Assembly: GCF_000300995.1 (NCBI RefSeq)
Contig: NZ_AMRJ01000003.1
Location: 159,216-223,215, forward strand
Source of the DNA: Alcanivorax hongdengensis A-11-3
Lineage (GTDB): Bacteria; Pseudomonadota; Gammaproteobacteria; Pseudomonadales; Alcanivoracaceae
Direction of reading: 5' to 3'
DNA length: 64,000 bases
Shown in pieces: positions 27,867-36,827 of this stretch. The translations under genes were made by a program, and so were the position numbers. Under the pieces are notes generated by a model. It was not told where the DNA came from, did no database searches, and saw only the letters and a program-made list of their open reading frames with translations. How positions within the stretch are numbered: position 1 is the first letter of the stretch; every line of letters begins with the position of its first letter.

Positions 27867-28496
27867 ATGGCCCTACACGAATGGCTGCTGCTGGCCAGCA
27901 TCTGCGCCCTGGGCGCCATGACGCCGGGCGTCAGCCTGGCAGTGATTACCCGTCATACCCTGCACGGCGGCGCCAATGCCGGTGCCGTGGCCGGCGTCAC
28001 CCATGCCCTGGGGATCGGTCTGTGGGCGCTGGCCACCGTCACCGGCCTGGCCCTGCTGCTGCACCGATACCCGCAACTGGACCTGCTGCTGAGCCTGGCC
28101 GGCGCCGTCTTCTTGCTGTGGATGGCGGCGAAAAGCTGGCAGGCAGGCCGGGCCGGCACCCCGGTGCCGCAACCCCAGCCCCGGGCGCTGCACAGCGCCG
28201 CCCGCGACGGCTTCATGATCGCCTTTCTCAACCCCAAGGTGGCGCTGTTCTTCCTTGCCCTGTTCAGCCAGTTCCTGCACCGCGACATGGGCAACCTGGC
28301 CCGCGGCCAGATGGTGCTGACCTCCATGGTCATCGATGGTGGCTGGTATGTGCTGGTGGCCCTGATGCTGGGCCGTAGCCGGCTGCTGCCCTGGCTGCGT
28401 GAACACCACCACTGGGTGGAACGGGCCACCGCCGTGCTTCTGCTGGTGATCGCCGTCAGCGTCATGATTCGCGCCTTAAGCTTGACCTGGGGGTAA
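27867..28496 (+). CDS. LysE/RhtB family amino-acid exporter
   Basis: A 209-residue inner-membrane protein with about six helices. The N-terminus ALGAMTPGVSLAVITR carries the family's PGP-type loop (here TPG), and ARDGFMIAFLNPKVALFFLALFSQFL is the strongly conserved mid-protein motif. Members export amino acids or homoserine lactones; the substrate cannot be read. It starts 37 bp after piuC. Its last codons overlap the -35 region of the next copper promoter. Confidence 0.88.
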   Translation: MALHEWLLLASICALGAMTPGVSLAVITRHTLHGGANAGAVAGVTHALGIGLWALATVTGLALLLHRYPQLDLLLSLAGAVFLLWMAAKSWQAGRAGTPVPQPQPRALHSAARDGFMIAFLNPKVALFFLALFSQFLHRDMGNLARGQMVLTSMVIDGGWYVLVALMLGRSRLLPWLREHHHWVERATAVLLLVIAVSVMIRALSLTWG

Positions 28497-28512
28497 CCCC
28501 AACGTGCATAAT
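28482..28512 (+). promoter_or_regulatory. CueR-type promoter/operator for the second copper operon
   Basis: The -35 TTGACC (28482-28487) and the -10 CATAAT (28507-28512) have exactly 19 bp between them. The spacer includes the perfect dyad TGGGG-GTAA-CCCCA. The core CCTGGGGGTAACCC is identical, in inverted orientation, to that of the copper ATPase promoter at 21492. The -10 ends only 7 bp before the next start codon, predicting a leaderless or nearly leaderless mRNA. Confidence 0.78.
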
Positions 28513-28519
28513 AAGAACC

Positions 28520-28876
28520 ATGAATACCGATAATCGCCACAACCGGTCGTCCCTCGCCAGCCTGCTTGCACTGCTGCTGGTCGCGGTGACCCTGTGGCTG
28601 CCGGCCAGTGGCGCCGCCGGCATGATGCCCATGCAGGGCGACCCCATGGCGCACTGCCAGATGGGCAATGACACCACCGCGCACGGCACCGGCATGGCCT
28701 GTGACCATGGCCAGACCTGCCACTGCCTGTCTCTCTGCCAGATCAGCAGTGCCCTGCCTGCGCAGACACTGGCCAGCAACGAGCCCCCCACTGCCAGCTT
28801 CCTGACCGCCGCAAGCCCCGGCCCGCAGGCCGGCAACCCGCACCCGCCCTGGCGCCCCCCGATCCTGACTGCCTGA
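28520..28876 (+). CDS. small secreted Met/His/Cys-rich putative copper-binding protein (CopL-like)
   Basis: A 118-residue protein with a signal peptide (about residues 1-33), then a metal-binding stretch at residues 35-73: MMPM, MAHCQM, CDHGQTCHC and SLC provide Met, His and Cys ligands. The tail is Pro-rich. The place (first gene under a CueR-type promoter, before copA-copB) and composition recall CopL/DUF2946-type proteins. I cannot assign it firmly. No Shine-Dalgarno is present, consistent with leaderless translation. Confidence 0.65.
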   Translation: MNTDNRHNRSSLASLLALLLVAVTLWLPASGAAGMMPMQGDPMAHCQMGNDTTAHGTGMACDHGQTCHCLSLCQISSALPAQTLASNEPPTASFLTAASPGPQAGNPHPPWRPPILTA

Positions 28877-28915
28877 TTCGCGTTTCCACCTCGAACAGAC
28901 AATCAGGAGCATTTC

Positions 28916-30826
28916 ATGCAACGCAAATCGCAGCTTGTTGTGCCGCGACGGCGCTTTGTGCAGGGCCTGGCCCTGGGCGCTGCCGGCCTGGGGCTGATGC
29001 CCCGTACCCTGCTGGCCCGTCAGGGGCACAGTGGCGCCGCCACCCTGCACGGTGACACCTTTCACCTGACCCTGGGGGGTGCCGACGTGAACATCACCGG
29101 CAAGTCCCTCCCGGCCACCACCATCAATGGCAGCCTTCCCGGCCCCACCCTGCGCTGGCGCGAGGGTGACACCGTCACCCTGAAGGTGACCAACCTGTTG
29201 CCGGAAACCAGTTCCATCCACTGGCACGGCATCCTGCTGCCGTTTCAGATGGATGGCGTGCCCGGCCTGTCCTATGACGGCATTGCCCCGGGGCAGACTT
29301 TCACCTACCGCTTCCCGGTACGCCAGAGCGGCAGCTACTGGTATCACAGTCATTCCGGCTTCCAGGAGCAGACCGGTATCTACGGTGCCATTGTCATTGA
29401 CCCGAAAACCGTGGACCCGCATCCGGTCGACCGGGACGAAGTGGTGGTGCTGTCCGACTGGAGTGACGCCTCCCCGGAGCACATCTTCGCCACCCTGAAA
29501 AAACAGAGTGACTATTACAATTTCCATGAACGCACCCTGGCCGACACCTGGCATGACATGCGCGAAAAGGGGCTGGTACAGACCCTCAAGGACCGGCACA
29601 TGTGGAATACCATGCGCATGAGCCAGAGCGACATTGCCGATGTCACCGGCTATACCTACACCTACCTGATGAATGGCCGCAGCCCGGCGGACAACTGGAC
29701 CCTGCAATTCCATCCCGGCGAGCGCATCCGCCTGCGCTTTATCAACGCCAGCGCGATGACTTTTTTCGATATCCGCATTCCCGGTCTGGACATGACCGTG
29801 GTGGCCATGGATGGCCAGCCCGTGACGCCGGTTAGCTTCCATGAGTGCCGCCTGGGCGTGGCGGAAACCCTGGACGTGATCGTCGAACCCCGAGGCGACC
29901 GGGCCTACACCCTGTTTGCCCAGAGCATCGACCGCTCCGGTTTCGTGCGCGGCACCCTGACCCCGGACCCGGCCCTGCAGGCTGACGTCCCGGCCATGGA
30001 CAAGCCGCCCCTGCTCACTGCCCGCGACATGGGCATGGATATGAGCACCATGAAGATGGACGGCATGGACATGGGCAAGATGAACAACATGGATGAGCAC
30101 ATGGCCGGCATGGATCACAAAGGCGGCATGTCCATGAGCGCCATGGACAACATGGATGAGCACCAGGACGGCATGACGGCAATGGCCATGCCCCACAAAC
30201 GGCAAAGCCATACCATGCACATGGACTCGGACAAGAGAGGGGCTCCGTTCGCCGAAGATCCGCACAACCCGGACCTGCCCGCACGACAAAGCGCCACCGA
30301 ACATGCCGCCAGTGAACACGGTCCCGGCGTCGACATGCGTGCCATGATGCCCCAGCCGATGCTGGATGACCCAGGCCCTGGCCTGCGTGATCGCCAGTGG
30401 AAGGTACTCACCTATGCCGACGTGGAAACCGCCGGTGGTCCGCCGGACAGCAGTCACGCCGATCGCGATATCGTGCTGCATCTGACCGGTAATATGGAGC
30501 GCTACATGTGGAGCTTCAACGGCATCAAGTTCGCCGACTCAGTGCCCCTGCAACTGCACCATGGCGAGCGGGTGCGCATCACCCTGGTCAACGACACCAT
30601 GATGACCCACCCCATTCACCTGCATGGCATGTGGAGCGACCTGGAGCTGGGCGATGGCAAGCTGCTGCGCAAGCACACGGTGACCGTCAAACCGGGCGAG
30701 AAAGTCAGCTATCTGGTTCGCGCCGACGCCCCGGGCCGCTGGGCCTATCACTGCCACCTGCTGTACCACATGCAGGCCGGCATGTTCCGCGAAGTACGAG
30801 TCATCGACGGGGAGGAAAACGCATGA
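28916..30826 (+). CDS. copA: copper-resistance multicopper oxidase CopA/PcoA
   Basis: A periplasmic oxidase that oxidises Cu(I) to the less toxic Cu(II). The 636-residue protein has a Tat signal (RRRFVQGLALG). Cupredoxin motifs are HWHG at 102-105, YHSHSGFQEQ, HPIHLHG near the C-terminus, and YHCHLLYHMQ with the type-1 Cys613. A long Met-rich insert (about residues 372-440: MGMDMSTMKMDGM and similar) is typical of PcoA. Not the same as the P-type ATPase that is also named CopA. Its stop overlaps copB by 4 bp. Confidence 0.96.
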   Translation: MQRKSQLVVPRRRFVQGLALGAAGLGLMPRTLLARQGHSGAATLHGDTFHLTLGGADVNITGKSLPATTINGSLPGPTLRWREGDTVTLKVTNLLPETSSIHWHGILLPFQMDGVPGLSYDGIAPGQTFTYRFPVRQSGSYWYHSHSGFQEQTGIYGAIVIDPKTVDPHPVDRDEVVVLSDWSDASPEHIFATLKKQSDYYNFHERTLADTWHDMREKGLVQTLKDRHMWNTMRMSQSDIADVTGYTYTYLMNGRSPADNWTLQFHPGERIRLRFINASAMTFFDIRIPGLDMTVVAMDGQPVTPVSFHECRLGVAETLDVIVEPRGDRAYTLFAQSIDRSGFVRGTLTPDPALQADVPAMDKPPLLTARDMGMDMSTMKMDGMDMGKMNNMDEHMAGMDHKGGMSMSAMDNMDEHQDGMTAMAMPHKRQSHTMHMDSDKRGAPFAEDPHNPDLPARQSATEHAASEHGPGVDMRAMMPQPMLDDPGPGLRDRQWKVLTYADVETAGGPPDSSHADRDIVLHLTGNMERYMWSFNGIKFADSVPLQLHHGERVRITLVNDTMMTHPIHLHGMWSDLELGDGKLLRKHTVTVKPGEKVSYLVRADAPGRWAYHCHLLYHMQAGMFREVRVIDGEENA

Positions 30827-31542
30827 GAGCAAGATGGATACTGGGTCTTCTCCCGCTGCTGACAATCACGCCGACACAGGCCATGGACAAACACGAGCCC
30901 GCCTTCAGCAAGGTATTACTAGACCGATTGGAAGCCCGCGACCTGGATATCGGCACCCAATTTGCCTGGGACCTATCCGCTTGGTATGGCGGCGATATCG
31001 ACAAGCTGTACTTTGCCACGGAAGGCGATTATTTGACCGGCGCTGGAGAGGATAACGGCACTGAACGGGCTGAAACACGAATCGCCTGGAGTCGCGCCTT
31101 TGCGCCGTTCTGGGACTGGCAACTGGGTGCCCGCCGTGACTGGAAACCAGATCACCCCAACCGTGACTGGGGCAGCATCGGAGTACAAGGCCTTGCTCCC
31201 TACCGCTTCGAAATGGATGCCACCCTGTTTATCGGAGAGGCCGGCCTAAGCCAACTGCGGCTGGCGGCGGAATACGAACTGCTGTTCACTCAGCGCCTGA
31301 TTCTCACTCCCCGCCTTGAGGCCAATGCTTACGGCAAGGAGGATACCCGTAACGGCATCGGCACCGGGCTGACCACTCTGGAGGGAGGTCTACGGCTTCG
31401 CTATGAAATTCGACGCCGTTTTGCACCCTACATCGGCGTGAATTGGGAACGGCAATATGGAGATACCGCCGATTTCAGCCGCGCCGCCGGCGAGGACATC
31501 CAGACCACCAGCCTGGTCGCTGGCATCCGGGCCTGGTACTGA
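30823..31542 (+). CDS. copB: copper-resistance outer-membrane protein CopB/PcoB
   Basis: The start chosen overlaps the copA stop (ATGA), giving 239 residues with a signal peptide (about 1-20). The conserved CopB region begins with VLLDRLEARD and includes AWSRAFAPFWDWQLGARRDW, and the barrel ends in GIRAWY. Unlike E. coli PcoB it has no Met/His-rich N-terminal region, only MDKHEP. Codon use appears less GC-rich than that of copA, hinting at a different history. CopB acts in the outer membrane, by an unsettled mechanism. Confidence 0.92.
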   Translation: MRARWILGLLPLLTITPTQAMDKHEPAFSKVLLDRLEARDLDIGTQFAWDLSAWYGGDIDKLYFATEGDYLTGAGEDNGTERAETRIAWSRAFAPFWDWQLGARRDWKPDHPNRDWGSIGVQGLAPYRFEMDATLFIGEAGLSQLRLAAEYELLFTQRLILTPRLEANAYGKEDTRNGIGTGLTTLEGGLRLRYEIRRRFAPYIGVNWERQYGDTADFSRAAGEDIQTTSLVAGIRAWY

Positions 31543-31549
31543 CCGTTTA

Positions 31550-31581
31550 CCAAACAGGCCGTTGACAAATAGCCTGTTTGG
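31550..31581. repeat. CAGGC-type hairpin after copB
   Basis: Perfect 10-bp inverted repeat CCAAACAGGC / GCCTGTTTGG with a 12-base loop (CGTTGACAAATA). It belongs to the stop-adjacent CAGGCTGTTGA motif seen also at 38004, 47834 and, partly, 16100. It could terminate or protect the copB transcript. Confidence 0.7.
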
Positions 31582-31667
31582 CTACCCGTCAAGGCCAGTA
31601 TCAAGGAAATGGCGCAAACACACCGTAATGAGGCTTTTCACAAGTCCCGTCAACAAGGAAACAGACG

Positions 31668-32225
31668 ATGAAAACAGTAATTGTTACCCTGAGTATTGCC
31701 ACACTGGCTGCCCTGCTGGTCGCTACCGGGCTGATGGTCAGCGGCAGCTACAATGTGGCCGCCGACGAACCACACTGGTCACTAACCGAAAAGCTGCTCG
31801 GTTACGCCCGCGAGCGGTCCATAGAGCGCCGTGCCGAAGACGTCCAGGTGCCCGAGGATCTGGATGATCCAAAACGGCTGGCCGAGGGCATTGAGCATTA
31901 CAACGCCATGTGCACCGGTTGCCATCTTGCGCCAGGCATGCAAGACAGTGAAATGCGGCCGGGCCTTTACCCCAAACCGCCGGAGTTGGCTGAACATGGT
32001 ATCCACGATCCACGCCAGACCTTCTGGATTATCAAACACGGTATCAAAATGAGCGGCATGCCGGCCTGGGGCGAGACGCATAGCGACGAAAAAATCTGGG
32101 ATATGGTGGCGTTACTGAAAAAGCTGCCTGAAATGGATGCCGCCCAGTGGCAAAAACTGACTGCGAATCTGGGCGGCGATGAGGGCGACGATGATGATCA
32201 TGACCACGACCATCATCATCTCTGA
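31668..32225 (+). CDS. monoheme c-type cytochrome with a His/Asp-rich tail
   Basis: A 185-residue protein with an N-terminal hydrophobic helix (signal or anchor, 1-30), one heme site CTGCH (Cys82, Cys85, His86) and a likely axial Met in SGMPAWG. The last residues alternate Asp and His (DDDDHDHDHHHL), a probable metal-binding tail. The position downstream of copA-copB suggests a periplasmic electron carrier for, or protection from, copper. It is separated from copB by 125 bp with a hairpin, so it may have its own promoter. Confidence 0.85.
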   Translation: MKTVIVTLSIATLAALLVATGLMVSGSYNVAADEPHWSLTEKLLGYARERSIERRAEDVQVPEDLDDPKRLAEGIEHYNAMCTGCHLAPGMQDSEMRPGLYPKPPELAEHGIHDPRQTFWIIKHGIKMSGMPAWGETHSDEKIWDMVALLKKLPEMDAAQWQKLTANLGGDEGDDDDHDHDHHHL

Positions 32226-32233
32226 CCGAGATA

Positions 32234-32251
32234 GGCCCGCTTACGCGGGCC
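32234..32251. terminator. stem-loop between convergent genes
   Basis: GGCCCGC-TTAC-GCGGGCC, a perfect 7-bp stem with a 4-base loop, 9 bp after the cytochrome c stop. Only a weak T run follows. Confidence 0.6.
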
Positions 32252-32264
32252 CCACTTTCCACTT

Positions 32265-32912
32265 TTACCCGTCGTAATTACCGTACTCGTTATTCTCCAG
32301 CTCGCGCAGCTGGCCGTTGTTTTCCACCATGATATCCAGATCCTGCAGGCGGCCATCGCCAATGCCATAGATCCAGCCATGGATGGTCAGCGGCTGATCA
32401 CGACGCCAGGCTTCCTGTACCACCGTGGTGTTGGACACATTGATGACCTGGCGGGCCACATTGAGTTCGCACATGCGATCCAGCTGGGCCTTGGGGTCTC
32501 CGAGCTCCTTGAGGGCTCTGCGGTTACGCAGGTAAAGCTCGCGCACCTGGCGCAGCCAGTTATCGATCAGGCCGTGGGGGGCATCCTCCATGGAGGCCTT
32601 CACGCCACCACACCCGTAGTGCCCCACCACCATGATGTGCTTGACCTTGAGCACGTCCACGGCGAATTGCAGCACCGACAGCAGGTTCAAATCGGTGTGG
32701 TTGACCAGGTTGGCCACATTGCGGTGAACAAACAGCTCACCGGGCATCAGCCCCACCACCTCGTTGGCGGGCACGCGGGAATCGGCGCAGCCGATCCACA
32801 GGAATTCAGGGCTCTGTTGCTCCCCCAGGGCCTTGAAAAAGCCGGGGTGCGCCTTCTCGATGTCGTGGCGCCAGTTTTCGTTGTTGGCAAACAGCTGAGG
32901 CAGGGATTTCAT
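32265..32912 (-). CDS. can: beta-class carbonic anhydrase
   Basis: Interconverts CO2 and bicarbonate. The 215-residue protein has the zinc ligands Cys42 (IGCADSR, with the Asp-Arg pair), His98 and Cys101 (VVGHYGCGGV). Sequence and length match E. coli Can/YadF. It lies downstream of moaA on the same strand, with a 37-bp gap. Confidence 0.96.
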   Translation of the reverse strand: MKSLPQLFANNENWRHDIEKAHPGFFKALGEQQSPEFLWIGCADSRVPANEVVGLMPGELFVHRNVANLVNHTDLNLLSVLQFAVDVLKVKHIMVVGHYGCGGVKASMEDAPHGLIDNWLRQVRELYLRNRRALKELGDPKAQLDRMCELNVARQVINVSNTTVVQEAWRRDQPLTIHGWIYGIGDGRLQDLDIMVENNGQLRELENNEYGNYDG

Positions 32913-32949
32913 GATTTCTCGCTTGTACAGGGTTACTGGCTGAATAACG

Positions 32950-33945
32950 CTAACCGCCGGTCATATTCATGAAGCGTACCAACTGCTCCCCCGGGGCCAG
33001 GGAAAAGTCGTGTCGCTCGGGCTTGATGGCCATGGCGTCGATGATGGCCTGGCGGAGCGGGCCGTCATCATCGGGGTGGCTACGCAGCACCGCGCGCAGA
33101 TCCACACTGTGCTCATGCCCCAGGCACAAGAGCATACGACCCTCGGCGGTAATGCGCACGCGATTACACAAATGGCAAAAGTTTTGTGAGTGCGGCGAGA
33201 TGAAACCGATGCGACTGTCGTGCCCCGGCACCTGCCAATAGCGCGACGGGCCGCCGCTTTTCTCCGCCAGCGGCACCAGAGAGTGGTAGCGGCGGATCTG
33301 TTCACGCAGGGCCTGCGACGACACAAACGCCAGCGCGCGATCGTGCTCCTGGATCTCGCCCAGCGGCATTTCCTCGATAAAGGAAATATCCAGTCCGCGT
33401 TGCAGGGCGAAATCCACCAGCGCCGGCACCTCGTCCTCGTTACGGCCGCGCAGGATCACGCTATTGAGCTTGATACGCCGAAAGCCCGCCTGGCGGGCCG
33501 CCTCGATACCATCGAGCACGTCCTGCAGGTGGCCGGTGCGGGTCAGGGCATGGAAGCGGTCCGGGTCCAGTGAGTCCAGGCTGATGTTGACCCGGCTCAG
33601 CCCGCCGGCGCGCAGGGTGTCGGCAAAATGGCCCAGCCGCGCGCCGTTGGTGGTCATGTTCAGTTCATCGAGCCCGTCCAGTGCACCAATCTCGTGCACC
33701 AGATCCGCCACCCCCCGGCGCACCAGCGGCTCGCCGCCGGTGAGCCGAATACGGCGCACCCCCAGCGACACCAGCATCCGGGCCAGCCGCGCCACCTCCT
33801 CCAGCGTCAGCACCCGCTCGCGGGGCACAAAGGTCATGTCCTCCGCCATGCAATAGACACAGCGGAAGTCACAGCGGTCAGTCACCGACAGGCGCACATA
33901 GTCGATCACGCGCCCGAAACGGTCCTGCAGGGGGCTCTGGCTCAT
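32950..33945 (-). CDS. moaA: GTP 3',8-cyclase MoaA
   Basis: A radical-SAM enzyme for the first step of molybdenum cofactor synthesis. I chose the ATG of [13 protein letters not shown], giving 331 residues; the longer frame is not conserved. Cys25, Cys29 and Cys32 (CDFRCVYC) bind the SAM cluster, and the second cluster uses Cys residues in [19 protein letters not shown]. The C-terminus ends in MTGG, the conserved double glycine that enters the active site. moaB and moeA are in the window at 49.0-50.8 kb, but moaC, moaD and moaE are not. Confidence 0.95.
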   Translation of the reverse strand: MSQSPLQDRFGRVIDYVRLSVTDRCDFRCVYCMAEDMTFVPRERVLTLEEVARLARMLVSLGVRRIRLTGGEPLVRRGVADLVHEIGALDGLDELNMTTNGARLGHFADTLRAGGLSRVNISLDSLDPDRFHALTRTGHLQDVLDGIEAARQAGFRRIKLNSVILRGRNEDEVPALVDFALQRGLDISFIEEMPLGEIQEHDRALAFVSSQALREQIRRYHSLVPLAEKSGGPSRYWQVPGHDSRIGFISPHSQNFCHLCNRVRITAEGRMLLCLGHEHSVDLRAVLRSHPDDDGPLRQAIIDAMAIKPERHDFSLAPGEQLVRFMNMTGG

Positions 33946-34084
33946 GGCCCGAGTGTAGCAAAGCCCGGGCCAGCCTGCCCTAACCGCCGGGGCCCGGTTG
34001 GTCAGCCCCGCCGGGCTCCTGTTAGAATGGCTGTCTTTTCCGGATGTTCCACATTCGCCATTCACTTACCCCAAAAGGGTTCCC

Positions 34085-34573
34085 ATGCAAATTTCTGACA
34101 ACAAGGTAGTGTCCTTTCACTACACCCTGACCAACAATGCCGGTGAAACCATCGACTCTTCCCTGCAGCGCGGTGAGCCCCTGGCCTACCTGCACGGCCA
34201 CGGCAACATTGTGCCCGGTCTGGAAAAGGCGCTGACCGGCAAGGCGGCCGGCGACAAGATGGACGTTACCGTGACCCCGGAAGAAGGCTATGGCGAGCGC
34301 CACGAGCAGCTGATCCAGCAGGTACCGGCTTCCGCCTTTGAAGGTGCCGACGGCAACCTGCAGGCCGGCATGCAGTTCCAGGCCCAGACCGAAGCCGGTC
34401 CGCGCATCTTCACCATCACCGCCGTGGAAGGCGACCAGGTTACCGTGGACGGCAACCACCCGCTGGCCGGTGAAACCCTCAACTTCGCCGTGGAAGTCAC
34501 CGAAGTGCGTGACGCCACCGATGAAGAGCAGGAACACGGCCACGTACACGGCCCGGGCGGCCACGATCACTAA
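34085..34573 (+). CDS. slyD: FKBP-type peptidyl-prolyl isomerase SlyD
   Basis: A cytoplasmic prolyl isomerase and metallochaperone. The start chosen gives MQISDNKVVSFHYTLTN, the standard SlyD N-terminus, and 162 residues. FKBP elements (GHGNIVPGLEKAL) flank an insert-in-flap domain (EEGYGERHEQLIQQVP). The C-terminal tail is short and His-rich (EHGHVHGPGGHDH), fewer ligands than in E. coli SlyD. Followed by a strong terminator. Confidence 0.95.
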   Translation: MQISDNKVVSFHYTLTNNAGETIDSSLQRGEPLAYLHGHGNIVPGLEKALTGKAAGDKMDVTVTPEEGYGERHEQLIQQVPASAFEGADGNLQAGMQFQAQTEAGPRIFTITAVEGDQVTVDGNHPLAGETLNFAVEVTEVRDATDEEQEHGHVHGPGGHDH

Positions 34574-34597
34574 GATCGACGACAGTCCGTTATGAAG

Positions 34598-34622
34598 AAG
34601 GCTCCCTGAGGGAGCCTTTTTT
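34598..34622 (+). terminator. rho-independent terminator after slyD
   Basis: AAGGCTCCC pairs with GGGAGCCTT around a 3-base loop, followed by T residues. Confidence 0.92.
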
Positions 34623-34643
34623 GTGCATCAGAGAAACGCGCGT

Positions 34644-35303
34644 TCAATCCTTGACCCTGGCGGCAAACAGGGCCGCACACCCCTGAACATGAATTTCCAC
34701 GGCATCGAATCTCCCCTGCAGTTCGCGCTCCAGTGCCATTAGGGAATCCTCGCGATTGGAAAAGATTCCTCGCCGGTTATAAAGATGCATCAATCCTCGG
34801 GCCGGCAGATTGCGTTCCACGCCACCGTGCAACAGGGTGGCGCCAAAAACTCGCGCCCCGGGGTTAAGCAGAGGCTTCAGATGGTCCAGCGCCCGAGCCT
34901 TGCCATGCATATCCCCGGGAAGACAGTGAAGAAGAAAGTTCATCCCCAGCGAATCGAATCGAGCGCCGTCAAAATCAATGGGTTCAAGCACATTGGATTG
35001 CAGCAACTTGGGGGAATAACGGGCAATCCGCCGGGAACAGAACGCCAGACTATTGGCATTCATGTCCATCAGAACCAGGCGCGGACGGTCACTACGAAAC
35101 GCCACATGGTCAAGAAAATAACCACTGCCGACGCCCACATCCAGATGGTTGCTACTGACCTGTTTCTGGTAATGGTCAAGAATCCGCTCCGAGGGGCAAC
35201 GCCATAACCAGCGACATGAAGCGCCCAGAACCAGTCTGTCGTATAACGGCAAGGTAAAAGGCGTATAGGCTGCTTGCCCGGCATGCGCCGCATCCTTGTT
35301 CAT
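34644..35303 (-). CDS. class I SAM-dependent methyltransferase
   Basis: A 219-residue protein starting at the ATG that follows GGGAG. The SAM motif I is LDVGVGSGYFLDHV (about residues 60-73), with acidic LVLMDMN as motif II and FDSLGMNFLLHCLPGD as motif IV. A small-molecule substrate is likely but unknown. The gene looks less GC-rich than its neighbours, and no operon partner is evident, so lateral origin is possible. Confidence 0.82.
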   Translation of the reverse strand: MNKDAAHAGQAAYTPFTLPLYDRLVLGASCRWLWRCPSERILDHYQKQVSSNHLDVGVGSGYFLDHVAFRSDRPRLVLMDMNANSLAFCSRRIARYSPKLLQSNVLEPIDFDGARFDSLGMNFLLHCLPGDMHGKARALDHLKPLLNPGARVFGATLLHGGVERNLPARGLMHLYNRRGIFSNREDSLMALERELQGRFDAVEIHVQGCAALFAARVKD

Positions 35304-35343
35304 TGCTGTCTCCCTGATCATTGAATGTCACACTCTACTGCAG

Positions 35344-36207
35344 TTAACGGGCAAACCAGTCACCATTGGCAAAGGCCAGCAAGGCACGGCTGCACTGAGC
35401 CGCCGGCGGCATCACCAGGCGCGTGGTAACGCTGGCCAGCCGGGCCGGCAACGGGTAGCTGTGCAGGCCACTGCGTGCCCGGTAATGCTCGGCGGTGGTG
35501 GCGGGCACCAGCGCCACGCCCATGCCGGCACTGACGCAACCCACAATGGCATCCAGACTGCCGAACTCGTGGATATGCGGCGCCTGCACTCCGGCCTCCG
35601 CCAGCCACTGCTCAATGCGCTGGCGGTAACTGCAACCCTGGCGGAAGGACAGAAATGCCAGCTGCCCGAGTTGCTCGGGACCAGGCAGGGCCGGCAGCGG
35701 ATCACCGCTGATCAGAACCAGTTGCTCCTCAAACACGGGCCGGCTCTGCAGCCCGGTGCCCACTTCATCGAGCCCCACCAGGGCGGCATCCAGCTGGCCG
35801 CCGCGCAACGCATCCAGCAGGTCACCGCTGGGCGCCGTGGTCAGGGTCACCTGCACCGCCGGGTGGCTGGCACTGAAGGCACTGAGCACCCGGGGAAGAT
35901 GCACCGCGGCGGTGGTTTCCAGGCTGCCCAGGCGCAGGCGGCCGTGCACGGCGCCGCCCGGGGAAAAGCTGTCCAGCGCCCGGTCATGCAGGGCCAGCAG
36001 CTGCCGGGCGTAGCTCAGTAACTGGTCGCCGGCCGGTGTCAGCACCGCCGGGTTGCGCCGGGCCAGCAGCTGTACCGCCAGCTCGTTCTCCAGCTTCTTG
36101 ATATGGGCGCTGACGTTGGACTGCACCGTGTGCAGCCGCTCCGCCGCGCCATTGAAGCTGCCCAGCTCGGCCAGGGCGACAAACATTTCCAGGGAACGCA
36201 GCTGCAT
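35344..36207 (-). CDS. LysR-family transcriptional regulator
   Basis: A 287-residue regulator with a winged helix-turn-helix at residues 1-60 ([31 protein letters not shown] split across the fold) and a two-lobed effector domain ([18 protein letters not shown] to RLVMPPAAQ). I chose the ATG before QLRSLEMF. It is divergent from a DUF1348 gene and an MFS gene across about 99 bp rich in A and T, the usual place for its operator. Confidence 0.9.
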   Translation of the reverse strand: MQLRSLEMFVALAELGSFNGAAERLHTVQSNVSAHIKKLENELAVQLLARRNPAVLTPAGDQLLSYARQLLALHDRALDSFSPGGAVHGRLRLGSLETTAAVHLPRVLSAFSASHPAVQVTLTTAPSGDLLDALRGGQLDAALVGLDEVGTGLQSRPVFEEQLVLISGDPLPALPGPEQLGQLAFLSFRQGCSYRQRIEQWLAEAGVQAPHIHEFGSLDAIVGCVSAGMGVALVPATTAEHYRARSGLHSYPLPARLASVTTRLVMPPAAQCSRALLAFANGDWFAR

Positions 36208-36306
36208 AACGATTTCACAAATAGAGATAATCGAAATCAAAATAAATCATTTTTTATGATTCATAAAGTCTGCTCTACTGGCCCTTCACCGCAACCGGGA
36301 GCCCCC

Positions 36307-36777
36307 ATGAACGAAGCACGCCCGCCGTTTCCGCCGTTCGACCATGACAGCGCCACATGCAAGGTACGCCTGGCGGAAGATGCCTGGAATAGCCGTGATG
36401 CTGACCGGGTAGCACTGGCCTACAGCCCGGACAGCCAATGGCGCAACCGTAATGAATTCCTGCAGGGACGAACGGCCATCGCGGACTTCCTGCGTCGCAA
36501 ATGGCAGCGGGAACAGGACTACCGGCTGATCAAGGAATTGTGGGCCTTCTGCGACCAACGTATTGCGGTGCGCTTTGCCTATGAATGGCATGATGACAGC
36601 GGCAACTGGTTTCGCTCCTATGGCAACGAGAACTGGCAGTTCGATCACCAGGGTCTGATGCGCCAGCGTCTGGCCAGCATTAATGATCTGCCCATTGGCG
36701 CCGACCAGCGCCTGTTCCACTGGCCTCTCGGCCGCCGGCCGGAGGATCACCCGTCGCTGAGTGCGCTTGGCCTTTAA
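36307..36777 (+). CDS. DUF1348 / NTF2-like (SnoaL-type) protein
   Basis: A 156-residue protein of the nuclear-transport-factor-2-like fold. Its sequence ([50 protein letters not shown] core, [13 protein letters not shown]) matches DUF1348. Members are small-ligand-binding or enzymatic; the function is unknown. It starts about 100 bp from the divergent LysR gene and is followed by an MFS gene 50 bp away, which suggests a LysR-controlled pair. Confidence 0.85.
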   Translation: MNEARPPFPPFDHDSATCKVRLAEDAWNSRDADRVALAYSPDSQWRNRNEFLQGRTAIADFLRRKWQREQDYRLIKELWAFCDQRIAVRFAYEWHDDSGNWFRSYGNENWQFDHQGLMRQRLASINDLPIGADQRLFHWPLGRRPEDHPSLSALGL

Positions 36778-36827
36778 GCACAAACCCTTCATGCTCCGCA
36801 CCCCACCGCCAGAACCCCGAGGATTGC

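Noticed and set aside
27953..30481. 842-residue open frame on the - strand
   Set aside because: It runs antisense through LysE, the CueR promoter and the copper oxidase gene; the His/Gly repeats mirror the Met-rich codons of copA.
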